Shown here: positions 12,253 through 23,477 of the stretch, piece by piece
Layout of the letters: the number at the start of each line of letters is the position of its first letter
How positions within the stretch are numbered: the stretch's first letter is position 1
NCBI RefSeq assembly: GCF_042477335.2
Contig: NC_091245.1
Location: 28,220,501 to 28,284,500, forward strand
Origin: Ovis canadensis
Taxonomy: Eukaryota; Chordata; Mammalia; Artiodactyla; Bovidae
Direction: 5' to 3'
Length of the DNA stretch: 64,000 bases
Translations under genes and position numbers: made by a program
The notes under the pieces: generated by a model
The model's input: only the letters and a program-made list of their open reading frames with translations
Databases searched by the model: none
Told to the model about the DNA's origin: nothing

Positions 12253-12612
12253 ATGTCTATTCTTTATTTCTTTCTGGGTGCACTGGGTCTTCGTGGTTGC
12301 GCATGGACTCTCTCTAGCTGCCGCGAGTGCCGGCTACTCTCTCATTGCGGTGCATGGGCTTCTCATTGCGGGGGCCTCTCTTGCTGCTGAGCACGAGCTC
12401 TCGGGCTTGCATGGGCCTCAGTAGTTGTGGCTTGAGGGCTCAGCAGTTGCAGTCCCCAGGCTTTAGAGCGCAGGCTCAGTAGTTGTGGCTCATGGGTTTA
12501 GTTGCTCTGCAGCATGTGGGATCTTCCCAGACTAGGGACTGAACCATCATCTCAGCATTGGAAGGCAGATTCTTAGCCACTGGACCATCAGGGAAGTCCA
12601 TGTCTACTCTTT
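12253..12612 (-). mobile_element. Long CHR-type SINE, antisense, with 13-bp TSD
   Basis: Reverse complement of a long CHR-2-like SINE: repeated GTAGTTGTGGCT / GCTCAGTAGTTG blocks, then GATCTTCCCAGACTAGGGAC, TCTTAGCCACTGGACCA and GGGAAGTCC at the right end. Near-perfect direct repeats ATGTCTATTCTTT (12253-12265) and ATGTCTACTCTTT (12600-12612) bound it. Confidence 0.85.
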
Positions 12613-13276
12613 CTAATTCTTTATCCCTTTATTTTCTGCCTTTATCGTCCTTGTGCTTTCTGTTGGTTTACTTTGTGGTTGTTTTTCTAATTTTTTGAAT
12701 TGGGAATTTAACTCATTTTTTATCTTTGTAGTAAATAATAGCTTTATTGAGATGGGAATTTAACTCATTTTTTATCTTTGTAGTAAATAATAGCTTTATT
12801 GAGATAAAATTGACATACCATGAAATGGATTATTTTAAAGTAATTAGCCTCCAATTAAAATAAATGAATTTAAATTTAAAAAAAGAAAAAGAGCATTGGA
12901 AAAAAATAATAAATAAAGTGTACAACTCAGTGTATACTTTAATATATTCACAGAGTGGTGAAATCATCACCACTATCTAATTTCAGGACATTTTCATCTC
13001 CAAAGGAAAACACATACCCATTAATACTCCTTTCCTCTGAGGCACCTCGCAACCACTAATCGACTTTCTATTATTATGTATTGCTTATTATGAACATTTT
13101 TTAAAAAAGATAGCTAAGTATATGACCTTTTGTGACAGGCTTCTTTTAATCAGCATAGAAAGCATTCACATGTCTTGTAGCATGGATCAGGACTTCATTC
13201 TTTTTAATTGATGAATATGTTCCATTTTAATCATCCTTAGTGTTTAGTCCTATATCCTTTATTGCTATAAGCAATC
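12613..13276. other. Old L1-like sequence with a short L1 tail
   Basis: The TAGCTTTATTGAGATAAAATTGACATACC segment and what follows resemble an ancient L1M 3' region in antisense. At about 12835-12890 a tiny sense L1 3' end (TAATTAGCCTCCAATTAAAA plus A-rich tail) is present. No gene. Confidence 0.5.
12702..12805 (+). repeat. Perfect 52-bp tandem duplication
   Basis: Bases 12702-12753 are repeated exactly as 12754-12805. Each unit starts GGGAATTTAACTCATTTTTT and ends TAGCTTTATTGAGAT. No mismatch was found between the two units. Confidence 0.95.
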
Positions 13277-14345
13277 AATCTCCTTTAGGATGGACTGGTT
13301 TGATCTCCTTGCTGTCCAAGGGACTCTCAAGAGTCTTCTCCAGAAGGAAAGGGTGGAATGATTTGAGAGCATAGCACTGAAACATGTATGTTACCATATG
13401 TAAAATAGATAACCAGTGCAAGTTTGATGTATGCAGCAGGGCACTCAAAGGCGGTGCTCTGTGACAACCTGGAGGGATAGGGTGGGTGAGAGGGGGGTTG
13501 AGGGTGAAGAGGACACATGTAAACCTGTGGCTGATTCATACTGATGCATGGCAAAAACCGTCATAATATTGTAAAGTAATTATCCTCCAATTAAAGTAAA
13601 CAAATAAAAAACTGCACATGAAAAAAAAGTCGTCTCCAGCACCAAGTTTGAAAACATGAATTCTCCAGTTCTCATCCTTCTTTATCCAACTCTCACACCA
13701 ATACATGGCTACTGGAAAAACCATAGCTTTGACCAAAAGGACCTTTGTTGGCAAAGTGATGTCTCTGCTTTTTAATATGCTGTCTAGGTTTATCATAGAT
13801 TTTCTTCCAAGGAGCAAGCCTCTTTTAACTTCACAGCTATAGTCACCATCCACAGTGATTTTAGAACCCAAGAAAATAAAATCTGCCACTGTTTCCACCT
13901 TTTCTCTATGTATTTGCCATGAAGTGATGGGACGGGATACCATGACCTTTGTTTTTTGAAAGTTGATTTTTAAGCCAGCTTTTACACTCTCCTCTTTCAC
14001 CCTCATCAAGAGGCTCTTTAGTTCATCTTTGCTTTCTGCCATAAGGGTGGTGCAATTTGCATATCTGAGGCTGTTGATATTTCTCCCAACAATCTTGATT
14101 CCAGCTTGCGCTTTATCCAACTGGGCATTTTGCATATTATACTCTGTATATAAGTTAAATAAGCAGGGTGACAATACGCAACCTTGACATACTCCTTTCT
14201 CAATTTTGAACCAGATCAGTTGTCCCACGTCCGGTTCTAACTGTTGCTTCTTGACCTGCATACAGGTGTCTCCAGAGGCAGGTAAGGTGGTCTGGTAGTC
14301 CCATCTCTTTAAGAATTTTCCACGGTTTTTTGTGATCCACACATG
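13277..14345 (-). mobile_element. BovB internal fragment, antisense, interrupted by L1
   Basis: Reverse-strand homology runs from the RT region (TTLPASGDTCMQVKKQQLEP region, KGVCQGCVLSPCLFNLYTEY, then a mutated active site) to the C-terminal part. The 3' terminus of BovB is missing at the left edge, so this copy has lost both ends. The catalytic YADD is changed to YANC (about 14050-14066 in reverse). A ruminant L1 end sits inside at 13343-13628. Bases 14346-14410 are less certain. Confidence 0.88.
13343..13628 (+). mobile_element. Ruminant L1 3' end inserted in BovB, sense
   Basis: The sequence matches the ruminant L1 3' UTR pattern: GGAATGATTTGAGAGCATAG, a G-rich stretch, CTGATTCATACTGATGCATGG, ATTATCCTCCAATTAAAGTA and an A-rich tail ending at about 13628. 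Flanks GTCTTCTCCAG (13334-13344) and GTCGTCTCCAG (13629-13639) are the TSD with one mismatch. Confidence 0.9.
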
Positions 14346-15903
14346 ACTGACAAGACCTAAATCCAATACTAACTCTTTAAAGCCAGTGAACCATGAAGGC
14401 CTAAATAGCATGTTACCAAAGCATTTATTTCACCTCGCATCACATCCTGGAGGTCACCCATCCTCATTCCCATTGCCCATAATTTTTCAGGTTTACCACT
14501 GCAATGTGATGAGGTAGGTTTTTATTACTAGACTCTATGGAACATTTTTCAGTGCCAGGAGGAGAAATGGAGCCTAAGAGAGAATGCTTACATGATAGTG
14601 AACATGCCCATCAACCCTGAAAGTTTCTTCATATATGCATCTTTGTAATCCTTCCCTCCCTCTGTCTTTACCCCCTCATCCCAAAGCAGTGTTTTTCTGT
14701 CACTATAGATTAATTTGCATTTCTGGAGTTTTGTACAAGTGGAATCCTACAGAAATTATCTTTCTCTTTGTCTGCCTAAGACTCGTCCATGTGTTTGTAT
14801 GTATCAATACTTTGTTCCTTTTTATTGCTGAATGGTATTACATTGAATGTGTGTGTCATGTTTATTGTTGGTGGACATTTGGGTTGTTTCTAGTTTTCTG
14901 TTACAGATAATGCTACTGTGAATGTTCCTGTATAAATCTTTGTATGAACACATATTATGTTTTCTTTTGAATAGATACCTAGGAGTGGAATGACTAGATC
15001 ATATGCCAGTTGTGGGTTTAACTTTTAAGAAACTGATTTCCAAAGTGGTCATACCATTTTACATTTGCAGCAGCAGTGTATGAGAGTTCTGTTCCTCCAC
15101 ACCCTTATCAGCACTTGGGATGGTCAGCTTTAAAAATTTTAGCCATTCTAATCAATATGTTGTGGCATCTTGTGGTTTTAATTTGCATTTTCCTACTCAC
15201 TAATGATTTGAAACAGTTTTTTGTGTTCTTATTTGCCTTATGTATATCTTTTTCTGTGGAGTGTCTATTCAAACCCTTTTCCTATTTTGGGGGCAAAATT
15301 TGTTTCTCTTTTGGTTGAGCTTTGAGAGTTCTTCATATGTCCTGTATACAAGTTCTTTATAAAATATATGCTTTGCAAAGATTTTTTTCCTAGAGTGTGA
15401 TTTTTTTTTCATGCTCTTACTAGTGTCTTAAGAGCAAATGTTTTTAATTTTGGTTAAGCCCTGTCTAAGAAATCTTTGTCTAACCCTGAGTCACAAAGAT
15501 TTTTTTTCCTATTTTTTTCTTCCTGTCTTATATTTTAAGCCTTACATTTAGATCTGTGACTCACTTTGAATGTATATCACAAAGTATGAATGCAAGTTCA
15601 TTTTTATGTATAAATTTTCAGTTGTTGAAGTGCTGTTTATTAGAAACTCTATACTTAATACATTGCATTGCCTTTGTCAAAAATCAGCTGTTCATAAATA
15701 TGTGGGCATTATTGTAGGTCTCTCTTTTTTGTCCAGTTAATCTGTTTGTATTTAAAGGAGTACCATACTCTTGATTACTGTGCCTTTATAATAGTTGTTG
15801 AAATTAGATAGCTTTAGCCCTCCAAATGTCTTCTTTTTCAAAATTGTTTGGCTAGTCTAGTTCCTTTACATTTCCATAGAAATTTTAGAACCAGCTTGTT
15901 GAT

Positions 15904-15963
15904 TTCTATAAGAAAATCCAACTGGGGTCCTAATAAAAATCCCAGCTGGATTTTCTTATAGAA
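15904..15963. repeat. 23-bp inverted repeat with 14-nt loop
   Basis: Left arm 15904-15926 (TTCTATAAGAAAATCCAACTG plus GG) and right arm 15941-15963 are reverse complements with one mismatch. The 14-nt spacer is GTCCTAATAAAAAT. It lies inside the antisense L1 and is not a known part of that family. Confidence 0.9.
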
Positions 15964-16036
15964 GATTTTTGGGGGGGACAGGTGGAATTGAGATTCAAAC
16001 AGTAGTGGATTTTCTGACTCATAAACTCCATTTATT

Positions 16037-16431
16037 TCAGTTCAATTCAGTCGCTCAGTTGTGTCCAACTCTTTGTGACCCCATGAACCACAGCATGCCA
16101 GGCCTCCCTGTCCATCACCAACTGCTGGAGTCTACCCAGACCCATGTCCATTGAGTCAGTGATGCCATCCAACCATCTCATCCTTTGTCATCCCCTTCTC
16201 CTTTTGCCCTCAATCTTTCCCAGAATCAGGGTCTTTTCAAATGAGTGAGCTCTTCACATCAGGTGGCCAAAGTATTAGAGTTTCAGCTTCAACATCAGTC
16301 CTTCCAGTGAAGACCCAGGGCTGATCTCCTTTAGGATGGACTGGTTGGATCTCCTTGCAGTTCAAGGGACTCTCAAGACTCTTCTCCAACACCACAGTTC
16401 AAAAGCATCAATTTTTTGGCACTCAGCTTTC
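16037..16431 (-). mobile_element. BovB 3'-end fragment inside antisense L1
   Basis: Starts with the complement of a diverged CTGAA tail (TTTCAGTTCAATTCAGTCGC) and ends at TTGGCACTCAGCTTTCTTTG. The surrounding L1 resumes at TTTTCATTGTACAGG. The insertion is therefore younger than the L1. Confidence 0.88.
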
Positions 16432-17500
16432 TTTGTTTTCATTGTACAGGTCTTGCTCATCTTTTGTCAGATTTATCCCTAAGTATTTCATATTTTTGAT
16501 GCTATTGTGGATGGCATTTTTCAGTTTCAAGTTTTTATTGCTTGTATGTAGAAATATAATCAATTGTTGTATATTCATCTTATAGCCATGCTAAAACTCA
16601 GTTATAACTCTAGTAGGTGTTTAAAAACTTCATCATGTTTTCTGAACTGACAATCATGTCATCTGTTAATCAAGACAATTTTACATTTTCTCCTTCGTCT
16701 TCGCAAAATGGCCTTCTTTGCTCTGGAATCTACTTTGGTTGATTTAATATGGCCATTCCAGCTTTCAGATTTTAACTGATGCTAACATGATATATCTTTT
16801 TCTGTCTTCTTAGTTTTAATTATTTGTGATTTTATATTGAAGTGCATGGACAGCAAGACCCAATTGGTCTTGTTTTTTGCCTCCAAACTGACGGTCTCTG
16901 CCTTTGATCGGAGTGTTTGGACTATTTACATTTGATGTGGTTATTAGTATGGCTGTTTGTGTTTTGTCCCAGCTGTACTATATTCCCGTTTGTCTTTTTT
17001 TCAGCCCACTTTTGGATTATTTTTTATTTTTCCACTTTATTATCATAGCTTGTCTTCAAGTGTTATTATACCAGTTTGCTAATAGTAAAAGAATATTACA
17101 ACAGCATACTTCCATTTCTCCTGCCCAGGCCTTATAACACAGTAGCTGTGAATTTTTCTTTCACACATGTTATAAACCTCACAAGAAATTATTGTTTTTC
17201 ATTAACTGATTATCTCTTAAAGAGATTAAACAGTAAGAAAGCCTTATCTGTTTAAGGCTACCGTGGTTACCACTTTATTCCTTTGTGTACATTTGTGTTT
17301 CCAGCTGCTATCATTTTCTTACTGCCCAGAGGATTTCCTTTGACATTTATAGTGTGGGTGTTGCAATATAGTGATGACTTCTTTCATCTTATTTTGTCTG
17401 AAAATATCCTTATGTTACTTTTGTTCTTGAAATATATTTTACATTTGATAGAATTCTAGGTTGATAATTTTATAACTTTTGGAAGGAAAAACTGCTCTTA

Positions 17501-18210
17501 CGTAAATATGCATTTTTCAGTGTATGTTAAGTTCATTAAAACTTTTTTCCCTTTGAAGCTCAACAAATCTTTGCTTTCTCAAAAAACTATTCTCCAACAA
17601 TAGAAAAGCATGCTCTTTTATGTTGTTTATGCTAAGGCCTTTAGAAGTCTAATTTGACTAAAAATGAACTGTCACTTTTTTGTACTTTGTTGTCTTAATG
17701 GTATAGAAAGAGCTATGGGTTCTAGGAAGCAGGAGGAAGAAAAGAGTTCAGACAATATCTCAAGATCTGTGGATTTCCATAGCACTTAGTACTTATCTTT
17801 ATTAGTGCTTCATATTCCACTGTGAATTCTTTCTATCTTCAATACTTAGAGGAGTGTTGATACATGTGTGAATAGTTTATTTTTAGTAGCAACCAGACTC
17901 TATACCTGTGAAGCTGAGTTCTAGGCTAATTGTTTTTATATAAAAAGATTGACCAACATCTTGTTAGGAAATTTTTCTAGTAAGATGGTAGTAAAATGAG
18001 GTAACAAGGTTAAAACTTTTTTTCCTTCATAAGAGACTTTAAGAAGGACATTACTGTTTAAATATACTACCTAGACAAGATTGCCATTCCTGTGCCCATC
18101 CACAGTTTATAAATATATCATGCTCATGTTTGAGAGTTTATTTTTTTCTAAGGAGAGAAGTATGGTTTTCACTTCAGTGCTAGAAGTTATCCAAGAAAGG
18201 AAAAAATTTT
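17501..18210. other. AT-rich unassigned sequence
   Basis: No exon, SINE or LINE landmark that I can name. The pattern is ordinary intronic AT-rich DNA. Confidence 0.4.
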
Positions 18211-19262
18211 AAATTAATTTGTTTTAGTTGGAGGCTAATCACGTTACAATGTTGCGGTGGCTTTTGCCATACATTGACTCGAATCAGCCATGGGTGTACA
18301 TGTGTCCCCCTGTCCCCACCCCCATCCCACCCCCTCCCCACCCTATCCCTCTGGCTGTCCCAGTGCACTGGCCTTGAGTGCCCTGTTTCAGGCGTCAAAC
18401 GTGGACTGGCCATCTGTCTCGTATATGGCAATATACATGTTTCAGCTCTATTCTCTCAAGTCATCCCACCCTTGCCTTCTCCCACAGAGTCTAAAATCTG
18501 TTCTTTACATCTGTGTTTCTTTTGCTGTCTTGCACATAGGGTCGTTGTTACCATCTTTCTAAATTCCATATATATGCATTGATACACTGTATTGGTGTTT
18601 GTCTTTCTGACTTACTTTACTCTGTACAATAGGCTCCAGTTTCATCTACCTCATTAGAACTGATTCAAATGCATTCATTTTAATAGCCGAGTAACATCCC
18701 ATTGTGTATATGTACTACAGCTTTCTTATCCATTCGTCTGCCAGTGGACATCTAGGTTGCTTCCATGTCCTGGCTATTGTAAAAAGTGCTGCAGTGAACA
18801 CTGGGGTACATGTGTCTCTTTCGATTTTGGTTTCCTCAGTGTATATGCCCAGCAGTGGGATTGCTGGGTCGTATGGCAGTTCTAGTTCCAGTTTTTAAAG
18901 GAATCTCCACATTGTTTGGGGAAGGCATGGCACCCCACTCCAGTACTCTTGCCTGGAAAATCCCATGGACGGTGGAGCCTGGTGGGCTGCAGTCCATGGG
19001 GTCACTAAGAGTTGGACATGACTGAGCAACTTCACTTTCACTTTTCACTTTCATGCATTGGAGAAGGAAATGGCAACCAACTCCAGTGTTCTTGCCTGGA
19101 GAATCCCAGGGATGGGAGAGCCTGGTGGGCTGCCGTCTATGGGGTCGCACAGAGTCGGACACGACTGAAGCGACTTAGCAGCAGCAGCAGCAGTCACACT
19201 GTTCTTGATAGTGGCTGTACTAGTTCGTGTTCCCACCAACAGTGTAAGAGGGTTCCCTCAAG
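18211..19262 (-). mobile_element. Ruminant L1 3' end, antisense, split by BOV-A2
   Basis: From TTGGAGGCTAATCACGTTAC this is the complement of an L1 3' UTR and ORF2 end: a C-rich stretch near 18306-18350, GTTTCATCTACCTCATTAGAAC, CATTCGTCTGCCAGTGGACA and AGCAGTGGGATTGCTGGGTC. It stops at 18916 and continues at 19195 (CATTGTT / CACTGTTCTTGATAGTGGCT, then CACCAACAGTGTAAGAGGGT). Confidence 0.85.
18917..19194 (+). mobile_element. BOV-A2 SINE, sense, nested in L1
   Basis: Two monomers in tandem (GGCATGGCACCCCACTCCAG and GGAAATGGCAACCAACTCCA starts), the spacer CACTTTTCACTTTCATGC, and a CAG-repeat tail. Flanking CACATTGTT (18908-18916) and CACACTGTT (19195-19203) are the TSD. Confidence 0.93.
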
Positions 19263-19779
19263 AAAAGAAATTAAAACAAAAAAATGTTGCTCACATAAAT
19301 GCTTTCGTAACTGTCTGCTGTGCCTTCTTGGCAAGTGGATTTCTAAAGCTAACTTTTGACTTCTACCCTTTACAGATTTAGATTATAGAAATACAAGAAA
19401 TACCGGTTTATTCTGAAAGCACATAACCAGAAAGCTCGTATAATCAGTGTGTTTTCTCACTGTCAGTCATCAAAAGCAAATAAATAAGTTAACATGAATC
19501 TTTATTTCCTCCCTCTCTTCTTTTTTTTTTTTTGCCACATTTGTGAGTTAAACAAACCTTAGGCAGAGATTTAACACAGTGCATCACATCTGCTACAGGA
19601 TCAGTGGTATGGTGTGACAGATTACGGCAAAATTTGGTGCGTTCAGTACATTCACGTGCGTGTGCTCCCTCTCCCCCTCGCTCGCTCTCCCTCTCCACCA
19701 CCTTCTCTCTCACTCTCATCGGTTATCTAGAGCACTCTCTAGCCTGGTTCACTTAACTTTCTATTCCTTAAGCAGGCTG
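19263..19779. other. Unassigned, with T run and pyrimidine-rich patch
   Basis: No gene. A T run lies near 19519-19533, and a CT-rich patch at about 19655-19725 contains CCCTCTCCCCCTCGCTCGCT. The rest is unassigned. Confidence 0.4.
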
Positions 19780-19925
19780 TGTTCCTTTATAAGTGAAGTT
19801 GCCCAGTCGTGTCCGACTCTTTGCGACCCCATGGACTGTAGCCCACCAGGCTCTTCCATCCATGGAATTTTCTAGGCAAGAGTACTGGAGTGGGTTGCCA
19901 TTTCCTTCTCCAGTGTTCCTTTATA
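19780..19925 (-). mobile_element. Bov SINE monomer, antisense, perfect 12-bp TSD
   Basis: A single antisense unit (CGTGTCCGACTCTTTGCGAC, GGGTTGCCATTTCCTTCTCC) between exact repeats TGTTCCTTTATA at 19780-19791 and 19914-19925. Confidence 0.93.
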
Positions 19926-20430
19926 TACCTATCTTATTTACTAGATCTTCTGAGCCTTGAGCAGTGTCAGCACGTAAGGGGCATTCTGTAAATGTTTGTT
20001 GGATGAATGGGTAGATGAATATCTAATTGGTCCCTTGCATTTTTTACTGATTATATCATAAGCATTTTCCTATATTATTGAAATTTTTGTAGACATTTAA
20101 AATAGGAACATAGTACTTTATTGTATGGATAGATCACACTTTACGTAACTATTCCCCAGTTATTTCACTTGTAGATTATCTAGCTTTTCACTGTTCTAAG
20201 AATGTGATGAACAGATAGCTTTGTGTGTATGACTTTCCCTGTACTTGATTATTTCCATAGAATTGTTTCCAAAGCATTTTAAATGCTGTTAATAATTATG
20301 TATATTGCTTTCATAAAGGTTGTATCAGTTTAAACTTTTACCCTTACTATATGAGTGTGGCTGTCTTGCCATAGTTTCTCTAGTATTGATTAGTTCCATT
20401 TTTAAACATCCTGACTAATGAGATTGGTTA
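19926..20430. mobile_element. L2 3' end followed by antisense L1-like sequence
   Basis: About 19926-20030 is the 3' end of an L2 in sense (AATGTTTGTTGGATGAATGG). About 20040-20430 has an antisense L1M 3' UTR character. Both are ancient and boundaries are rough. Confidence 0.5.
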
Positions 20431-21136
20431 AAATGGTATCTTTCTATCTGATCAAGACGAAGCTAAGTATTTTTCTCAAATATTTGTCAACTATGTATAT
20501 ATATTCTTTCGGGAAGAGAACTAGGCCTATTTCCCACCTATGTATACATAAAACCAATTTGAATACTGCTTTTGTTCTTACATATTCATAAATATTTAAG
20601 CTTTTTATTTGGCAGATTTCAAGTAAAACTGATTCCCCCAAAGTTTGGATATATTAGTTGAATTATTCGCTTTAACTTTAATATTAATAATGTTCACAAT
20701 TTAAAAAATCATTATAAGATGTAGAATTGCATATTTAAAAATAGTGTTTAAAATATATATTCTGTGAAAATATGTAGACAATTGCTTAGAAGTGAGAACT
20801 GGCAGTTAAATTTCTTGAGAATGTTAGGGTTCTATAGAAAACTATCAAAGGTCCTCAGGAACCAGACTGTGATTGGAGTGTGGGTAGAAGAACACCAGAA
20901 CAATGAAACCAGTCTATCCTGATAGAACATTCTTAATCTAGCTATCCTTGAATAGCTGGTGTGGTATAAAAACAAATGTAAATCAGGAGTCTTGAATTCT
21001 AATCTAAACTCTGGAGTTAGGCTACTTTGTGACCATTCACAAATTGCTTAATCTTAGGTACTCATTGCTAACTTTGTAACTAACAAGGTCTCCTGTGCCC
21101 ATGACTTGGCACAGAAAGCCAAACTCTGATAGTGAG
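20431..21136. other. AT-rich unassigned sequence
   Basis: No gene. A weak MIR-like segment may be at about 20970-21070 (TTGTGACCATTCACAAATTGC, CTTAATCTTAGG). Confidence 0.35.
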
Positions 21137-21374
21137 TGTCTGCAACAACGTGCTTGCCCAGTCACTCAGTCATGCCTGACTCCTTGTGACTCTTTGGACT
21201 GTAGCCCGCCAGGCTCCTCTGTCCATGGGATTTTCAGGAAAGAATACTGGGGTGGGTTGCTATTTCCTTCTCCAGGGGATCTTTCCACCCAGGAATCAAA
21301 CCTGCATCTCTTGCACCTCTCACATTGCAGGTGGATTCTTTACCAGCTGAGCCATCAGAGAAGCCTGTTTGCAA
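21137..21374 (-). mobile_element. Bov-tA SINE, antisense
   Basis: The reverse complement includes the tRNA-derived head at the right end (complement of GGTAAAGAATCCACCTGCAA and GGTTTGATTCC) and the BovA body. Flanks TGTCTGCAA (21137-21145) and TGTTTGCAA (21366-21374) are a TSD with one mismatch. Confidence 0.92.
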
Positions 21375-21434
21375 TAAAGAAAAGGTTTATTTGCAGGGCA
21401 CCAAAATCTTTCAAGCTAGAACAGTTTGTGAGCC

Positions 21435-22690
21435 GAGGAATTCCAGATGTACAAGCTGAATTTAGAAAAGGCAGAGGAACAGAGATCAAATTACAAACAT
21501 CTGTTGGATCATAGAAAAAACAAGGGAGTTCAAACAAAAATATACTGCTTCATTGACTACGTGAAAACATTTGACTGTGTGGATCACAACAAACTGTGGA
21601 AAATTCTTAAAGAGATTGGAATACCAGATCATTTGCCTCCCGAGAAACCTGTATACAGGTCAAGAAGCAACAGTTTGAACTGGCTATGGAACAACAGACT
21701 GGTTCCAGATAGGGAAAGGAGTACATCAAGGCTATATATTGTTATCCTGATTATTTAACTTATATGCAGTTATAGGTTGTATATTGTCACCCTGATTATT
21801 CAAGATCATGCAAAATGCTGGGCTGGGTGACTCACAAGCTGGAATCAAGGTTGTTGGGAGAAATATCAACAGCCTCAGATATGCAGATGACACGCCTCTA
21901 ATGTCAGAAAGCAAAGAGGAACTAAAGCGCCTCTTGATGAAGGTGAAAGAAGAGTGAAAAAGCTGGCTTAAAACTCAACATTCAAAAAACTAAGATCATG
22001 GCATCCAGTCCCATCACTTCATGGGGAAGATGTGGGGGAAAATGGAAACGGTGACAGATTTTATTTTCTTGGACTCCAAATAGATGGGAAAAAACTGGAA
22101 ACAGTGGCAGATTTTATTTTCTTGGGCTCCAAAATCACTCTGGACCGTGACTGCAGCCAGGAAATTAAAAGTCACTTGCTCCTTGGAAGAAAAGCTATGA
22201 CAAACCTAGATGGTGTATTAAAAAGCAGAGACATTACTTTGCCAAAAAGGTCTGTGTAGTCGGAGCTATGTAGTCATGTACAGATGTGAGAATTGGACCG
22301 AGAAGAAGGCTGAGCATCGAAGAATTGATGCTTTCAAATTGTGGTGCTGGGGAAGACTCTTGAGAGGAGAGCAAGGAGATCAAACCAGTCAAACCTAAAG
22401 GAAATCATCCCTGAATATTCATTGGAAGGAGTGATGCTGAAGCTGAAGCTCCAAAATTTTGGCCAGCTGATGCAAAGAGCTGACTCATTGGAAAAGACCC
22501 TGATGCTGGGAAGGATTGAGGGCAGGAGGAGAAGGGGCTGACAGAGGATGAGATGGTTGGATGGCATCACTGACTCGATGGACATGAGTTTGAGCAAGCT
22601 CCAGGAGATAGTGAAGGATAAGGAGACCTGGCATGTTGCAGTTCATGGGTTTGCAGAGTTGGACATGACTTAGAGACTGAACAACAAGAA
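21435..22690 (+). mobile_element. BovB 3' third, sense, with internal duplications
   Basis: Begins in the RT domain (GIPDVQAEFRKGRGTE), has the FDCVDHNKLWKILKEIG block and retains YADD at 21880-21891, then the C-terminal part and an AACAACAAG tail. It has multiple frameshifts and two internal duplications (near 21730-21810 and 22044-22133), so it is non-functional. Confidence 0.88.
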
Positions 22691-23477
22691 AGGAAGTGGA
22701 GACAAACCTCTGATCCATCTTGGTCTTAGAGTTAGGGATGTCTTGAAGGAGAAGAACAGAGAAACTGGAAGTCATTATTGTCTTGTGACATTTCTTAATC
22801 ACGGTTTTGGGAATAAGAATGTGTCTGGTTTATGATTCTCGGGGCTGGTGGTCCATGGCTTGGGGGTCTGTGAGCTCATCTTGCCTGGAAAAACAGCCTG
22901 AGTTTGTATGTTAATGATGGTATCTACAATAGCAATTTTAGTGCAGTAAAGATGTTATCAACAACAGCAATCTTAGTCATCTGACTTTAATTAGTGTTCA
23001 GTTAGCATAGATTGAGGGGTCAAGAAAGGGATTGAGGTCAGAGGAGACAAGTAAAGGAATAATGTTTTAGATAGAGAAATTAATCATAATCTTAGTAAGG
23101 GAATGCCATTTTAGGGGGTTTGGTTTCAATATTATTAAGTTCTCTCCAACTCTAAAGATGTCTGACTTTATTATCTAGAGGACAAAATGCTATTTTTGTG
23201 ATTCTAGTGCTACTGTTGTAAATAGCTGCAAATAGGTCTGGAAAATAATTCATTCTTTCTAGGAACTTTTTGAGGAGAATAATAGGAAAATTACCCATAG
23301 GAGCTGAATTTTTTAGGGAAAATCAACCCCAAATCCTAGATTATATTCTTTTGATATGTTAAAAATGGTAAAATTAAACTATTTTCATGCCATTTTGCCT
23401 CAGCCAGAGAACTGTATATTCAGTGTTTTCTCTTTCAATATTGCCAAAACAGGTTGGATAAATTTAAAGAGTACAGG
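22691..23477. other. Unassigned intron-like DNA
   Basis: No gene and no repeat landmark that I can name with confidence. Confidence 0.35.

Larger units (their letters stand above)
14420..17500 (-). mobile_element. Antisense ancient L1 (L1M type), several segments
   Basis: Long AT-rich antisense L1 pattern: TTTATTGCTGAATGGTATTAC, CCTAGGAGTGGAATGACTAG, GTTGGTGGACATTTGGGTTG, then reading leftward into the ORF2 C-terminal end (15400-16030 and 16432-17400; for example TTTATCCCTAAGTATTTCAT). Boundaries are approximate, and more than one L1 copy may be joined. No open reading frame of useful length survives. Confidence 0.65.

Noticed and set aside
19012-19359. A 115-codon open frame
   Set aside because: It is a BOV-A2 SINE read through into L1-derived sequence.
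21720-22140. CRISPR-like short direct repeats
   Set aside because: Only two copies of each unit, inside a BovB element; no array and a mammalian context.
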